From contig JASHPE010000191.1 in assembly GCA_030038235.1 (NCBI GenBank), positions 1 to 64,000 of the forward strand: a DNA stretch of 64,000 nucleotides, read 5' to 3'. Below are positions 28,264 to 38,241 of this stretch, in pieces; the stretch's first letter is position 1; each line of letters starts with the position of its first letter. The stretch is from Terriglobia bacterium (lineage in GTDB: Bacteria > Acidobacteriota > Terriglobia > UBA7540). Under the pieces are notes generated by a model. It had not been told where the DNA came from and did not search any database. It worked only from the letters and a program-made list of their open reading frames with translations. Position numbers and translations under genes: made by a program.

Positions 28264-30714
28264 ATGATCAGCGCGAAAGTAAAACTCACCCCAGTCCTGC
28301 TGGCCACCTGCCTCGGTTTGGCATCACTGCGGCTGGCCAAGGCGCAGGCTCCGGCTCCTGCCGCGAGCGTCTGGGCGATCGTTTCCAGCGCTCCCGTAGA
28401 CCCGCGAATCGAGGCCGAGGCTAAAGACCTCGCCGCAAGAAACCAGGCCGGCCTGGCCGTCTTCAAGACTCAAACGGAAACCAACCGGCGGCACGCAGCG
28501 TTTACCATTGAGCTCGTTGCGCCTGCGAGTGCCGATGCGTTCCTCAAAGGCTGGCCTATCGGCCAGGAAGAGCCCGGTCGCGAAGAGGTTCATGACGCTT
28601 ATCGGCTGCAGGTTGACTACACAACCGGCCACGGCCCCTTCACGCCACGACGGGCAAGAATTACCGCCGTCAGTGCCGATGGAGTTCATAACGCCCTGCT
28701 CAGGATTTCGCAGCTTCTCAGTGCATTCGCGACGGGCAAAGTGGGCGACCTCAATCCGAAGCCGCGCGTCATGATCTCGGTATCCGTGGGCCGCAACACT
28801 TCTATCGGCATCGCCGACTTTCCTTCCTTCGCCGTGCGTGGAATCGTCGAGGGGTTCTACGGCACGCCGTGGAGCCATCAGGACCGGCTCGACCTCCTGC
28901 GCTTCGAAGGTCAGCACGGCATGAACTCGTATTTCTACGCGCCCAAGGACGATCCCTACCATCGCAAGCAGTGGCGCGATCCTTATCCGCCGGATCGCCT
29001 GGCGCAGCTTGGCGAATTGGTGGCTGCGGCGCGGGCGAACTTTGTGGATTTCTGCTTCGCGGTCAGCCCTGGTCTGTCGATGACGTATTCCAGCGACGAG
29101 GATTTTGAAAAGCTTACCGAAAAACTCGAGAGCGTCGGCAAGCTCGGCACCTCGTGCTACGCGCTCTTTCTCGACGACGTTCCGGAAGAGATTCAGAACG
29201 ACGCGGACAAAGCGCGCTTCAAGACATTAGCCGAGGCGCATGCCTACGTGATCAACAAGCTTTACCACCATCTGATCGCGCTCTCGCCGCAGAATCACTT
29301 GGTCGTGACGCCCACAACCTACACCAACGGATTCGGCAGCCCAGACTACATCCGCGAACTCGGCGCTGCGGTCGATCCGCACGTTGATCTGGTTTGGACC
29401 GGCACCGAAGTGGTATCGCCGGTGATCACCGTCCAGCAGACCGAAGACTGGTCGAAATTCCTGCAGCGTCCGCCGCTCATCTGGGACAACTACCCGGTGG
29501 ACGATTATGCGCGCTGGCGCCCGTTTCTGGGCCCGCTGGTAGGCCGGGATGCCGGCTTGGGCGCGGTGGTGCGCGGTCTGGTATCGAATCCAATGAACGA
29601 GGCGCACGCTTCCATGATTCCGCTCGCGACCATAGCGGATTACCTGTGGAACTCGCGCGCATACAATCCGCAGCAATCGGAGCAGCAGGCGTTGATCGCA
29701 CAATTCGGGTTCGATGGGCCGCAGATTTTCGCGCCGCTCCTTCAAGCGTGGGGCGACTACCGCTGGAGCGGCAACATCTTCCAGCAACTTTGGACTGCTA
29801 CACGGCTGCCGATTGACCTGCCGCAAATGAATCAGCGGCTCGATGGCGTCGATTCCGCCCTGACGGAGATGTCGGGCAAGCCGCAGTTCGATAGGATCAG
29901 ACCCGAGCTCACTCCATTTGCGCAACGAACTCGCGCTCGCGCGCAGGCGCTGGCCAGCGATCCCGCCATGCGACGACTCGCCGACGGCCGCATCGAATGG
30001 AGTGAAGAGTACAGCGTGCTGAGTGCCCGGTCGCTGGCGGCGCCGCTCGCACTCGACGGCGACTTCGCCAAGTGGCAGGCAGGCAAGGTGTACGATCTGC
30101 AGCCGCTGGTGCTGCCCGCGCCGGGGGCTGATTCAGCCGCACAGACTCCGGCCGCCGCGACCGCATTCTCCGGCCGATTCGCGCTCGCCTGGGACAGAAC
30201 TTACCTATACATGGGCATCGACATTCAGAATCCGGAAATCTACAAGCCTCCAGCCACGGACAACGGCCCTGCTCCTGCCGACGATGTGTCGCTGGCCATC
30301 GAAACGGCCTACCGCCGCAACTACTACGCGACGAGCGCTGGTCCGGATGCGTTTCTGCTGGTCGCGAATCCGGGGAACTTTCGGGACGTGGCGTCGAGCT
30401 TCCGCATTACGAAGAGAAATCTTCCTGAGCGGCTCGCGAATTACGAGCAGGAAATCAAGGTGATCTGGAAGAAGACCAGCGGAGGGTACTCGGCCGACGT
30501 TGCGATTCCGGCCGTCTACTTTGACGCGCCTTTTCAGGAAGGCTACGAGATCGGCCTGCTGGTGGGCGCGCAGAAATCGATCCCGCCAGGCGGCGCGTCG
30601 ACTGAAGAGGACGTGCCGCGCCTGCGCCTCACTTCGACGCAGGACCGCGTGATTCCGCCGAATCCCAACAATCCTGCCACCTATCAGCACCTCGTGCTGG
30701 TCGGCCGGCCGTGA
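28264..30714 (+). CDS. GH84 beta-N-acetylglucosaminidase (hyaluronoglucosaminidase/O-GlcNAcase-like) with C-terminal CBM9-like domain
   Basis: FAVRGIVEGFYGTPWSHQDRLDLLRFEGQHGMNSYFYAPKDDPYHRKQWRDPYP; CYALFLDDVPEEI; WDNYPVDDYARWRPFLGPLVGRDAGL. Confidence 0.93.
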   Translation: MISAKVKLTPVLLATCLGLASLRLAKAQAPAPAASVWAIVSSAPVDPRIEAEAKDLAARNQAGLAVFKTQTETNRRHAAFTIELVAPASADAFLKGWPIGQEEPGREEVHDAYRLQVDYTTGHGPFTPRRARITAVSADGVHNALLRISQLLSAFATGKVGDLNPKPRVMISVSVGRNTSIGIADFPSFAVRGIVEGFYGTPWSHQDRLDLLRFEGQHGMNSYFYAPKDDPYHRKQWRDPYPPDRLAQLGELVAAARANFVDFCFAVSPGLSMTYSSDEDFEKLTEKLESVGKLGTSCYALFLDDVPEEIQNDADKARFKTLAEAHAYVINKLYHHLIALSPQNHLVVTPTTYTNGFGSPDYIRELGAAVDPHVDLVWTGTEVVSPVITVQQTEDWSKFLQRPPLIWDNYPVDDYARWRPFLGPLVGRDAGLGAVVRGLVSNPMNEAHASMIPLATIADYLWNSRAYNPQQSEQQALIAQFGFDGPQIFAPLLQAWGDYRWSGNIFQQLWTATRLPIDLPQMNQRLDGVDSALTEMSGKPQFDRIRPELTPFAQRTRARAQALASDPAMRRLADGRIEWSEEYSVLSARSLAAPLALDGDFAKWQAGKVYDLQPLVLPAPGADSAAQTPAAATAFSGRFALAWDRTYLYMGIDIQNPEIYKPPATDNGPAPADDVSLAIETAYRRNYYATSAGPDAFLLVANPGNFRDVASSFRITKRNLPERLANYEQEIKVIWKKTSGGYSADVAIPAVYFDAPFQEGYEIGLLVGAQKSIPPGGASTEEDVPRLRLTSTQDRVIPPNPNNPATYQHLVLVGRP

Positions 30715-30736
30715 CACTTTGTGGGGAGACCTCTGA

Positions 30737-30820
30737 CGCTGTCATTCTGAGCGGAGCGAAGAATCTAAGTGCTGGAAAAACAAGAAAAGCAGATTCTTCG
30801 CTCCGCTCAGAATGACAGCG
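30737..30820. repeat. 30-bp perfect inverted repeat, 24-nt loop
   Basis: cgctgtcattctgagcggagcgaagaatct (30737-30766) and exact reverse complement (30791-30820). Confidence 0.96.
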
Positions 30821-30861
30821 CCGGAGGAGTTCCTCCACAAACGGCTGAGGAACAAGTATTC

Positions 30862-31983
30862 ATGTCATCGTTTCTTACTCGGCTGTCCGCGATTCTCACA
30901 AGTCTGCTCGTGAGTGTCTGCGTCTTCCAAAACCCCGCCTCCGGTTTCGCCGCTCCTCCGGGGGAGGACCCTCCACCCGAGGTGCTGATCAAGGACGGCC
31001 ACTGGAAACGTGCGCGCGCCGTCGTGGAGCCGCAGTACAAGGCCCACCCCGAAGACGCCGAGCTGAACTTTTTGATGTCCGAAATCGACGACGCGTTCGG
31101 CGAGCTTGACAATGCGCGCGCGCTGGCCGAGAAAGCAGTGGCGCTCAAAGGCGCCGACGCGCGCTACCATCGGCAGCTTGCGGACGTGGACGGCGAGACG
31201 GCGGAAACGGCCTCGCTCTTTGCCAAGGGTGGTTGGGCCAAGAAATTCAAGGCCGAAGCCGAGCAGGCGGCCGCACTGGATCCCCGGAATCTGGACGCTC
31301 GCTTCGATCTGCTCGAATACGATTTACAGGCTCCACGGCTGATGGGCGGGGGTCGAGACAAAGCCGCCGCCATGGCGGATGAGATCGCGAAAATCGATCC
31401 GGCGCAGGGCGATCTCGCGCAGGCGCGCATCGCGCAGGACGCAAAGGACGGTGCGGCGGAGGAATCGTGGTACTTGAAAGCTCTGGTGGCCGCGCCGGCT
31501 GAGTACGGCGCGCTGACTCAGTTGGCCGGGTTTTACGAGCGCCCTCCGCAGCCGAAACTGGATCAGGCCGAGAAGTATGCCGCGCAGGCCATCAAAGCTC
31601 ATCCCGGGCGCGCTGAGGCTTACTCGCTGCTTGCATCCGCTTACGCCGCCGGGAGCCGCTGGGACGAGCTCGAGGGCGCGCTTGCTCAGGCGGCGAAGAG
31701 CGTGCCCGACGATCTCGACGCGTATTATCGCGCGGGTCTCACGATCCTGAATGAGAAGGCTTCCGCCAGCGCAGCTCTAGCTCGCGCAGAAGGATACTTT
31801 CGCAAATACCTGAGCGCCGACCCGGAGGGCGGCGAGCCGACGCTTGCGCACGCACACTGGCGGCTAGGTCTCGTGTTCGAGAGGGAAGGCAGACAGCCCG
31901 AAGCCATCAAGGAGTTGAAGACGGCTCTGCAGCTCAACCCGAATCTGAATCCTGCCAAAAAAGACCTGAGTCGACTCGAATAG
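30862..31983 (+). CDS. Secreted TPR protein
   Basis: MSSFLTRLSAILTSLLVSVCVFQNPASGFA signal; TPR-like helices to C-terminus. The upstream 31 codons of the ORF-track model are repeat sequence. Confidence 0.8.
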   Translation: MSSFLTRLSAILTSLLVSVCVFQNPASGFAAPPGEDPPPEVLIKDGHWKRARAVVEPQYKAHPEDAELNFLMSEIDDAFGELDNARALAEKAVALKGADARYHRQLADVDGETAETASLFAKGGWAKKFKAEAEQAAALDPRNLDARFDLLEYDLQAPRLMGGGRDKAAAMADEIAKIDPAQGDLAQARIAQDAKDGAAEESWYLKALVAAPAEYGALTQLAGFYERPPQPKLDQAEKYAAQAIKAHPGRAEAYSLLASAYAAGSRWDELEGALAQAAKSVPDDLDAYYRAGLTILNEKASASAALARAEGYFRKYLSADPEGGEPTLAHAHWRLGLVFEREGRQPEAIKELKTALQLNPNLNPAKKDLSRLE

Positions 31984-32029
31984 GAGCGGCTTGCCGCACA
32001 ACAGCGGGACGCTTCTCGAAGTCAGAAGG

Positions 32030-32584
32030 CTACCGCGTGGCGGCAGTCTGAGAAGCCGGGCCCTTCTGCAAGGCGGGAATCACGTACTGGGTGAGGAGTT
32101 CGGAGTACTGCTTGCGAACCTGGTCGTTAATAGGCGCGCTGTGGAGCGGCCCGTCATCCTGCGCCTCGAGGTAAAGATCACCGGGCGCGCCAAACGTGAG
32201 TGTGTCCGTTTTGACGAATTTCGCTTGGTCACTCTCCCCGAAATCGTAAATCTGCTGAGGCGTATACGTGGCAAGCTGGTCAGGGGTCATCTTCCCCACG
32301 CTTCGCACGTAGATGTTGAGGCGGCCGTACGCACGATTTTTGTCGTAATCCACGCGCAGAACGTGGCGGAACTGCTCCCCACTCGCATCGGTGTAAGCGT
32401 CAGCGAGCAGACAGAAATGCTCCACCTTCCCGCCAAAAGACGAGTTGAGAAGCTGAAAGATCTGAATGGTGGCAGGGTCAGGCTCATTCTTCTCACGGGC
32501 ACGTACCAGCGACGGAGCCGCCAGGCCTACCCCCATCACGATGCACAGGGCTACACTCCAACGCGCTGTTTGAACTGCTTTCAT
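32030..32584 (-). CDS. Hypothetical secreted protein
   Basis: Signal-like N-terminus MKAVQTARWSVALCIVMGVGLAAPSLVRA; 184 aa; no recognised family. Confidence 0.65.
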   Translation of the reverse strand: MKAVQTARWSVALCIVMGVGLAAPSLVRAREKNEPDPATIQIFQLLNSSFGGKVEHFCLLADAYTDASGEQFRHVLRVDYDKNRAYGRLNIYVRSVGKMTPDQLATYTPQQIYDFGESDQAKFVKTDTLTFGAPGDLYLEAQDDGPLHSAPINDQVRKQYSELLTQYVIPALQKGPASQTAATR

Positions 32585-32712
32585 ACTTCCTCCGGCTGAC
32601 CCGCAGAGGGACCCGCCAAAATACTACCGCCAGATTGCGCTCAACACAAGAGGGATCGGCAACAAAGAAAAAAGGCCCGGTCGTCGTGGTCGATGGCGCC
32701 GGCACTCGAATC

Positions 32713-35094
32713 CTAATAGAGCAGATATTGCGCCCGCATTCGCCGGAACGCCTGGAGCTGATCCTGTTCCCAGTCGTAAGCCAGCCGTCGCGGATCGCGG
32801 CCCTGTCGGATGCCATCGAGCACGGCGCGCGAGCCTATAAGGCTCAGCGTGCTGTCGAGCTTGAAGTCGTTGGGAAAGAGCTTGAACAACGCCCCGGCCA
32901 GCTCGGCCCCGAGTTCGGGAGAATCGAGCGCACCGCGATCCACGAGATTGATCTCGACGCCATGGCAGAGCTGGCCGCTGAAGCGATTTGCCTCCGGGGT
33001 GAAATCCGCCGGCACGAAACGCACCCCCTGAATGCGGCGTCCGTTCAGGTAATCGGCCAGCTTGGCGCCGTCGATCCAGGGCGCGCCTACGACTTCAAAC
33101 GGACGATCGGTGCCGCGACCAACGCTCACGTCGGAGCCTTCGATCATGCCGATCCCCGGATAAAGGACGACCTCGGTGAGATCGCGCAGGTTCGGAGAAG
33201 GGTTCACCCAGTCGAGCCCCGTTTCGTCGAACCAATCAGTGCGATGCCAATTTCGCATCCTGATCACCGTAAGCTTCGCGCCGAGATGCTGCTCGCCGTT
33301 GAACATTTGCGCGAGCTCCCCGACCGTCATCCCCTGACGCACGGGTTCCTGGAAGTAGCCCACAAACGAGCGCTGGTCCCCATCGAGGAGCGGCCCCTCA
33401 ACGTTGAATCCTCCGAGCGGGTCGGGCCGGTCGAGGACGAAATACGCCAGGCCTTTGTGCCCCGCAGCTTCCAAGGTGTAACCGAGCGTGGTTTCGAAGG
33501 TGTAGAAGCGAACGCCGGCGTCCTGGATGTCGTAGACCAGCGCGTCGAGCCCGGCGAGCATCTCATCGGTCGGACGGTTGGTGTTGCCGTAGAGACTGTA
33601 AATCGGTAGTCCAGTGGCGGCATCGCGGGTCGAAGCGACCTTTTCATCCGCCATGCCCTGGATTCCATGCTCGGGGCTGAAGATGGCAACCAGTTTCACG
33701 CCGGGAGCGCTGTTCAGCACGTCGATAGTGCGCCGTCCGGCGGCGTCGCGCCCGCTCCGGTTGGTGATCAGGCCGACCCGCAGCCCCGCGAGCGGCGCGA
33801 AATTCTCGGACTCGAGCACGTCGATACCGGTCTCGGTCTTGTCATTCGGCGGCGCGGGCGTGCGGTAGCTGTTCAGGAGCTCGTAATACGAGGTCACAGT
33901 CGGCCGGTCCGCAAGTTCCCGCGCGGTCGGCATGCGGCCGTACGCCGCCGCTGCGATGTCGGCGATTTCGGAGCGCAGCGCGATCACGTTGCCCTTGCCC
34001 TCGGGATGCACGGCATTGGTCAGCAGAATGACGTAGGTGCGCGAGAAGGGATCAATCCAGATCGAAGTGCCGGTGAAGCCGGTATGACCATAGGAGCCCA
34101 CGGGAAACATTTCTCCGCGATTGGAGCTGAACGCGGTATCGATGTCCCAACCAAGGCCGCGCACCGCCATCTTGCCGGGCGGGGTCTGGGGCGTGGTCAT
34201 CTTATCCACACTGGGCGTGCTGAGCACGCGAACACCGTGGTACCGCCCGCCATCCAGCAGCATCTCGGCAAATGTCGCCAGGTCGTCGGCGGTCGAGAAG
34301 AGTCCGGCGTGGCCGGCCACGCCCCCCATGTCCCGCGCGGTGGGATCGTGAACCACGCCCCAAAGCATGGGGCCGTGATCGGCATCCTCATATTGCGTGG
34401 GCGCAATGCGCATGCGCAGCGATTCCGGCGGCAGGAACATGGTGTTGCGCATCCGCAGCGGCTTGAAGAGATGCGCGGCGCAATAGACGTTGAGCGGCTC
34501 GCCGGAGAGCCGGTGCACCAACTCGCCCAGCGTCGCGTAATTCACGTCGCTGTACATGAAGCGCGTGCCCGGGGGATAGATCGGACTCGCCTGCTCGATC
34601 ATCTTCATCGCCGTGTCGTAGCCGGACCACACGGGTTGAAGTTCCAGGTCCGGAGGCAGGCCGGAGTAATGCGTCATCAGCTCGCGCACGGTCATCTGGT
34701 CCTTGCCGTTGGCGCCGAACTCCGGCCAGTAGTTCGCCACCGGATCTTCCAGGCGGAGCTTCCCCTCCTCCAGCAGTTGCATGATCGCGGTGTTGGTGGC
34801 GATCACCTTGGTGAGCGATGCGAGGTCGAAGATTGTGTCCACGCGCATGGGCAAGCGCCGGGGAACGAGCGCGCGATATCCAAAGGCGTGCCGATAAACG
34901 ATGTGCCCGCCATGCCCGATCAGCACCACCGCGCCGGGCATCTTGCCGTCGTGGATCGCCAACTGGATCGCAGGGGCGATGGCGGCAAGCTTCCCGGTGG
35001 GGTTTCGTGTCTTGACGGAGGCAGGCTTGACAGTGTTGCTTTTTGAGAGCGCCGGCACAGCCGCGGCAATCAGTACGATGACGCCGAGGGTCAA
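32713..35094 (-). CDS. Beta-lactamase-type serine hydrolase fused to DUF1343 (NamZ-like exo-beta-N-acetylmuramidase)
   Basis: N-terminal SLTK motif (DLASLTKVIATNTAIMQLLEEGKL), YSD; C-terminal VGLITNRSGRDAAGRRTIDVL...FSPEHGIQG...DIQDAGVRFYTFETTLGYTLEAA...VLDRPDPLGG. Confidence 0.93.
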   Translation of the reverse strand: MTLGVIVLIAAAVPALSKSNTVKPASVKTRNPTGKLAAIAPAIQLAIHDGKMPGAVVLIGHGGHIVYRHAFGYRALVPRRLPMRVDTIFDLASLTKVIATNTAIMQLLEEGKLRLEDPVANYWPEFGANGKDQMTVRELMTHYSGLPPDLELQPVWSGYDTAMKMIEQASPIYPPGTRFMYSDVNYATLGELVHRLSGEPLNVYCAAHLFKPLRMRNTMFLPPESLRMRIAPTQYEDADHGPMLWGVVHDPTARDMGGVAGHAGLFSTADDLATFAEMLLDGGRYHGVRVLSTPSVDKMTTPQTPPGKMAVRGLGWDIDTAFSSNRGEMFPVGSYGHTGFTGTSIWIDPFSRTYVILLTNAVHPEGKGNVIALRSEIADIAAAAYGRMPTARELADRPTVTSYYELLNSYRTPAPPNDKTETGIDVLESENFAPLAGLRVGLITNRSGRDAAGRRTIDVLNSAPGVKLVAIFSPEHGIQGMADEKVASTRDAATGLPIYSLYGNTNRPTDEMLAGLDALVYDIQDAGVRFYTFETTLGYTLEAAGHKGLAYFVLDRPDPLGGFNVEGPLLDGDQRSFVGYFQEPVRQGMTVGELAQMFNGEQHLGAKLTVIRMRNWHRTDWFDETGLDWVNPSPNLRDLTEVVLYPGIGMIEGSDVSVGRGTDRPFEVVGAPWIDGAKLADYLNGRRIQGVRFVPADFTPEANRFSGQLCHGVEINLVDRGALDSPELGAELAGALFKLFPNDFKLDSTLSLIGSRAVLDGIRQGRDPRRLAYDWEQDQLQAFRRMRAQYLLY

Positions 35095-35140
35095 ACGAAG
35101 TCGTAATCGGAGGGTCTCTGGTATGGTCTTTCTCCTTCAC

Positions 35141-35683
35141 CTAACTGGATATCTGCATCTCCTCGGTGAACGATTCGATCTGCGCCAGCCCGGCGGTGCT
35201 ACGGAGCCCTTTGGCTGACGGAACCTCGTCCTCGAGGTAGCGCAACTCTCTGGAGAGGTAATTCCAGCACCGGAATATCTCCAATGGATTCTCGCGGGTG
35301 AGCTGCAGCGCCAGGGGACTTGTCTGCACGCGATGAAAAAAAGGCGACAGCTTTGAGTTTGGCCGACAGCGCAGCAAAATCCGATCGAACTTTGGACTCG
35401 GGTGTCTATCCCGCGCCGCGTCGCACAGCACTCCAAGAACCGAAAGGTCGCCACCGCTACTGGTTTGGACGAGCAAACGCTCTTCGTCGATCTCATCAAT
35501 GTGATGCATCAACCAGTCAAGCACAACCCAAGTGAGCCGGCCGGATTCCCGGCAACACGCGGTGCTCCCGGCGATCAGATCCTCAGCCGGCCGGCGCAGC
35601 GAACGTGGATGGCCGCGGGCGACGAGCACCGCGCCCCCCCACTGGTTCCACTCGTCGAAGAGTCGATCTATCCTGTCTTCCAT
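35141..35683 (-). CDS. Hypothetical protein, partner of the broken nucleotidyltransferase
   Basis: 180 aa ORF overlapping the 3' end of the upstream nucleotidyltransferase ORF by 16 nt. Confidence 0.5.
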   Translation of the reverse strand: MEDRIDRLFDEWNQWGGAVLVARGHPRSLRRPAEDLIAGSTACCRESGRLTWVVLDWLMHHIDEIDEERLLVQTSSGGDLSVLGVLCDAARDRHPSPKFDRILLRCRPNSKLSPFFHRVQTSPLALQLTRENPLEIFRCWNYLSRELRYLEDEVPSAKGLRSTAGLAQIESFTEEMQISS

Positions 35684-36195
35684 CCTCGCTCCATTATAAA
35701 ATACCGAATCCTTTGCGCCCAGTCGGGACGAGCGGCCGCAAGACGGTGCGATATCCGCTCCAAAACTTCCTTGTCAGCGCCGGACATCCGTGGCCAAAGG
35801 AGTTCGAGGTCTTCCAGGTCTTGTTCTCGAACAGCGGCGACCTTCATGGCAACTTGCTCTGGCAGTCCGAGCGCGTACAGGCGCAGCTGCTTCAATCCCA
35901 AGTAAAGCGGCTGAAGGCGACCGGCGAAAATCGGGCGGCAGTACGTCCGCGAAACCCTTCACCGCGTCCCGCTTAGCCAGTTCCCGGGAAGGCTATGCTC
36001 TTGCGCCGCCTCGCGGATAGCGCGGCGAAGCCCTGTCTCGTCTCCACTTATTACGATGGCGTCGATGTCACGTGTGGCGCGATTTGCCCCGAAGAACAGG
36101 ATCATTGCGGCTCCGCCCACTACAACCACATCGCACGGACGCGGCAGCTTATCGTCCAACTCGCCAAGCAGTCGCTCCAACTCACTCTTGTCCAC
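35668..36195 (-). pseudogene. DUF6036-like nucleotidyltransferase with disrupted middle
   Basis: MDKSELERLLGELDDKLPRPCDVVVVGGAAMILFFGANRATRDIDAIV in one frame; middle DAVKGFADVLPPDF in another frame; LQPLYLGLKQLRLYALGLPEQVAMKVAAVREQDLEDLELL back in the first frame. Confidence 0.65.
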
Positions 36196-36330
36196 ATTTC
36201 ACCGGGGCAGAAGGCCATCTGCTCAATTGCCAGCCAACTCTCCTTCCCGGAGAGCCTCTTCTGCTATATACTCGCGCGTGGCCCTTGGAAGAACGAATCA
36301 GTTTATCCGAAGCGGGGCCGCAATCGCGCG

Positions 36331-38211
36331 ATGAAAATCACTCCTGTTGACTGGCTGGTGGTCGCCGGCTATTTCCTGCTGAACCTGCTGATCGGGCTTT
36401 ACTACCGCCGCAAGGCGAGCGCCAACACCGGCGAATTCTTCATCTCCGGCCGCGAAGTGAGCTGGTGGCTGGCGGGCACCTCAATGGTGGCCGCGACCTT
36501 CGCCGCCGACACGCCGTTGGTGGTAACGGGTTACGTGGCCAGCCAGGGAATCGCCGGCAACTGGATCTGGTGGAGTTTCCTGCTGAGCGGCATGATGACG
36601 GTGTTTTTCTTCGCCCGCCTGTGGCGGCGTGCGGAGATCATCACCGACGTGGAGTTGGTGGAACTGCGCTACGCAGGCAAGCCCGCGGCCTTTCTTCGCG
36701 GATTTCGCGCCCTGTATTTCGGCGTGCTCATGAACTGTCTCATCGTGGGCTGGGTGAATCTGGCCATGGAGAAGATCGTCTCCACGGTGATCCCGGCTCC
36801 CGAGTGGTTCCGGCACCTGGACCTGTCTCTCCATCTGTCGTCCGGACTCACGATTTTGACGCACGAGCAGGTCAGTACGGTTAAGACCTGGGCGCTCGTC
36901 ATCATCTTTGCCATCATCGCCCTGACCAGTTCTTACACCTTCATCTCGGGCCTGTGGGGAGTGCTCTGGACCGATCTCGTGCAGTTCGTCTTGAAGATGT
37001 CGATGGTCGTCGTGCTCGCGTACTACGGCGTGGAAGCTGCGGGCGGCATGCACGAAATGCTCGCGAAACTTGCCGTGGTGGACGCCCAGCGTCAGGCCGC
37101 AACCGGAGGCAGGGGATCGATCCTCTCCTTCGTGCCGGACCTCAATTCGGCCTGGATGCCGATCCTGACCTTCTGCCTTTATCTCGGCGTGCAGTGGTGG
37201 GCCAACTGGTATCCCGGCGCGGAGCCCGGCGGCGGCGGATACGTGGCGCAACGCATGTTCAGCGCCAAGAACGAAAAGAATTCGCTTGGTGCCACGCTCT
37301 GGTTCAACATCGCCCATTATGCCTTGCGGCCCTGGCCCTGGATTCTGACCGCGCTCGCCTCTGTGGTCCTGTATCCCAACCTCAAAGACAAGGAAGTGGG
37401 CTTCATCAAGGTCTGGGTGGATCACCTGCCCGGCGCCTGGAGCGGCTTGATGCTCGCGGCGTTCGCGGCCGCCTACATGTCCACCATCGCCACTCAGCTT
37501 AATTGGGGCTCGTCGTACTTGGTCAACGATTTCTATCGCAGGTTCGTGAACAGGAGTGGCTCGGAGAAGCACTACGTCAACGCCTCAAAGCTGGCCACTG
37601 CGTTTCTGGCTGTACTGGGCGCGTTCATCTCGCTGTTTATGACCTCGATCGGTGGCGCGTGGCAACTGCTGCTCGGAGTGGGCGCGGGCACGGGCGCCGT
37701 CTATCTGCTGCGCTGGTACTGGTGGCGCATCAACGCGTGGTCCGAGGTCTCGGCGATGACGGCCGCGGCTCTAACCACCGTGCTGCTGAACGTCAAGTTC
37801 GGCGGGCGGCTGCTGATCAACTTCTCCGGCAGCCCGCCCGACGTCTTCGCCAAGACCATTTTTTTCACCGTGACCGTCACCAGCTTCGTCTGGGCTGTGG
37901 TGACCTACCTCACGCGGCCGGAGCCCGAATGGAAGCTGGTGGAGTTCTACCGGCGCGTGCGGCCGGGCGTCGCGGGCTGGAAGCCGATCGCCCGCCTTGC
38001 GCCTGAGGTCGCCGTGAGCGGCGACGGCTGGTACAATCTCATGGACTGGCTACTCGGCTGCCTGATGGTCTATATGGTGCTGTTCGGCTTCGGCAAGATT
38101 ATCTTTGGCAGCATGGTCCTCGGATTCGGCTTCCTGGCGATCGGCGCGATTGCCGGCTATTTGATCTATCGCGACCTGTCGCGGCGCGGATGGGAGACGC
38201 TGTCGCATTGA
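36331..38211 (+). CDS. Sodium:solute symporter (SSS) family transporter, candidate MurNAc transporter
   Basis: MKITPVDWLVVAGYFLLNLLIGLYYRRKASANTGEFFISGREVSWWLAGTSMVAATFAADTPLVVTGYV; multispanning. ORF-track start 35995 is too far upstream. Confidence 0.92.
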   Translation: MKITPVDWLVVAGYFLLNLLIGLYYRRKASANTGEFFISGREVSWWLAGTSMVAATFAADTPLVVTGYVASQGIAGNWIWWSFLLSGMMTVFFFARLWRRAEIITDVELVELRYAGKPAAFLRGFRALYFGVLMNCLIVGWVNLAMEKIVSTVIPAPEWFRHLDLSLHLSSGLTILTHEQVSTVKTWALVIIFAIIALTSSYTFISGLWGVLWTDLVQFVLKMSMVVVLAYYGVEAAGGMHEMLAKLAVVDAQRQAATGGRGSILSFVPDLNSAWMPILTFCLYLGVQWWANWYPGAEPGGGGYVAQRMFSAKNEKNSLGATLWFNIAHYALRPWPWILTALASVVLYPNLKDKEVGFIKVWVDHLPGAWSGLMLAAFAAAYMSTIATQLNWGSSYLVNDFYRRFVNRSGSEKHYVNASKLATAFLAVLGAFISLFMTSIGGAWQLLLGVGAGTGAVYLLRWYWWRINAWSEVSAMTAAALTTVLLNVKFGGRLLINFSGSPPDVFAKTIFFTVTVTSFVWAVVTYLTRPEPEWKLVEFYRRVRPGVAGWKPIARLAPEVAVSGDGWYNLMDWLLGCLMVYMVLFGFGKIIFGSMVLGFGFLAIGAIAGYLIYRDLSRRGWETLSH

Positions 38212-38241
38212 CCGACGGTCGCGCCAAACAATTGGCTTCAA

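Noticed and set aside
30629-30838. 69-aa reverse ORF MEELLRRCHSERSEESAFL...RFFAPLRMT
   Set aside because: Translation of the 30-bp inverted repeat, not a gene.
33667-35046. 459-aa forward ORF opposite the NamZ fusion
   Set aside because: Antisense to conserved catalytic domains; no family resemblance.
35995-36330. 112-codon N-terminal extension of the SSS transporter ORF
   Set aside because: Overlaps the nucleotidyltransferase on the other strand; MKITPVDWLVVAGYF at 36331 is a typical SSS start.
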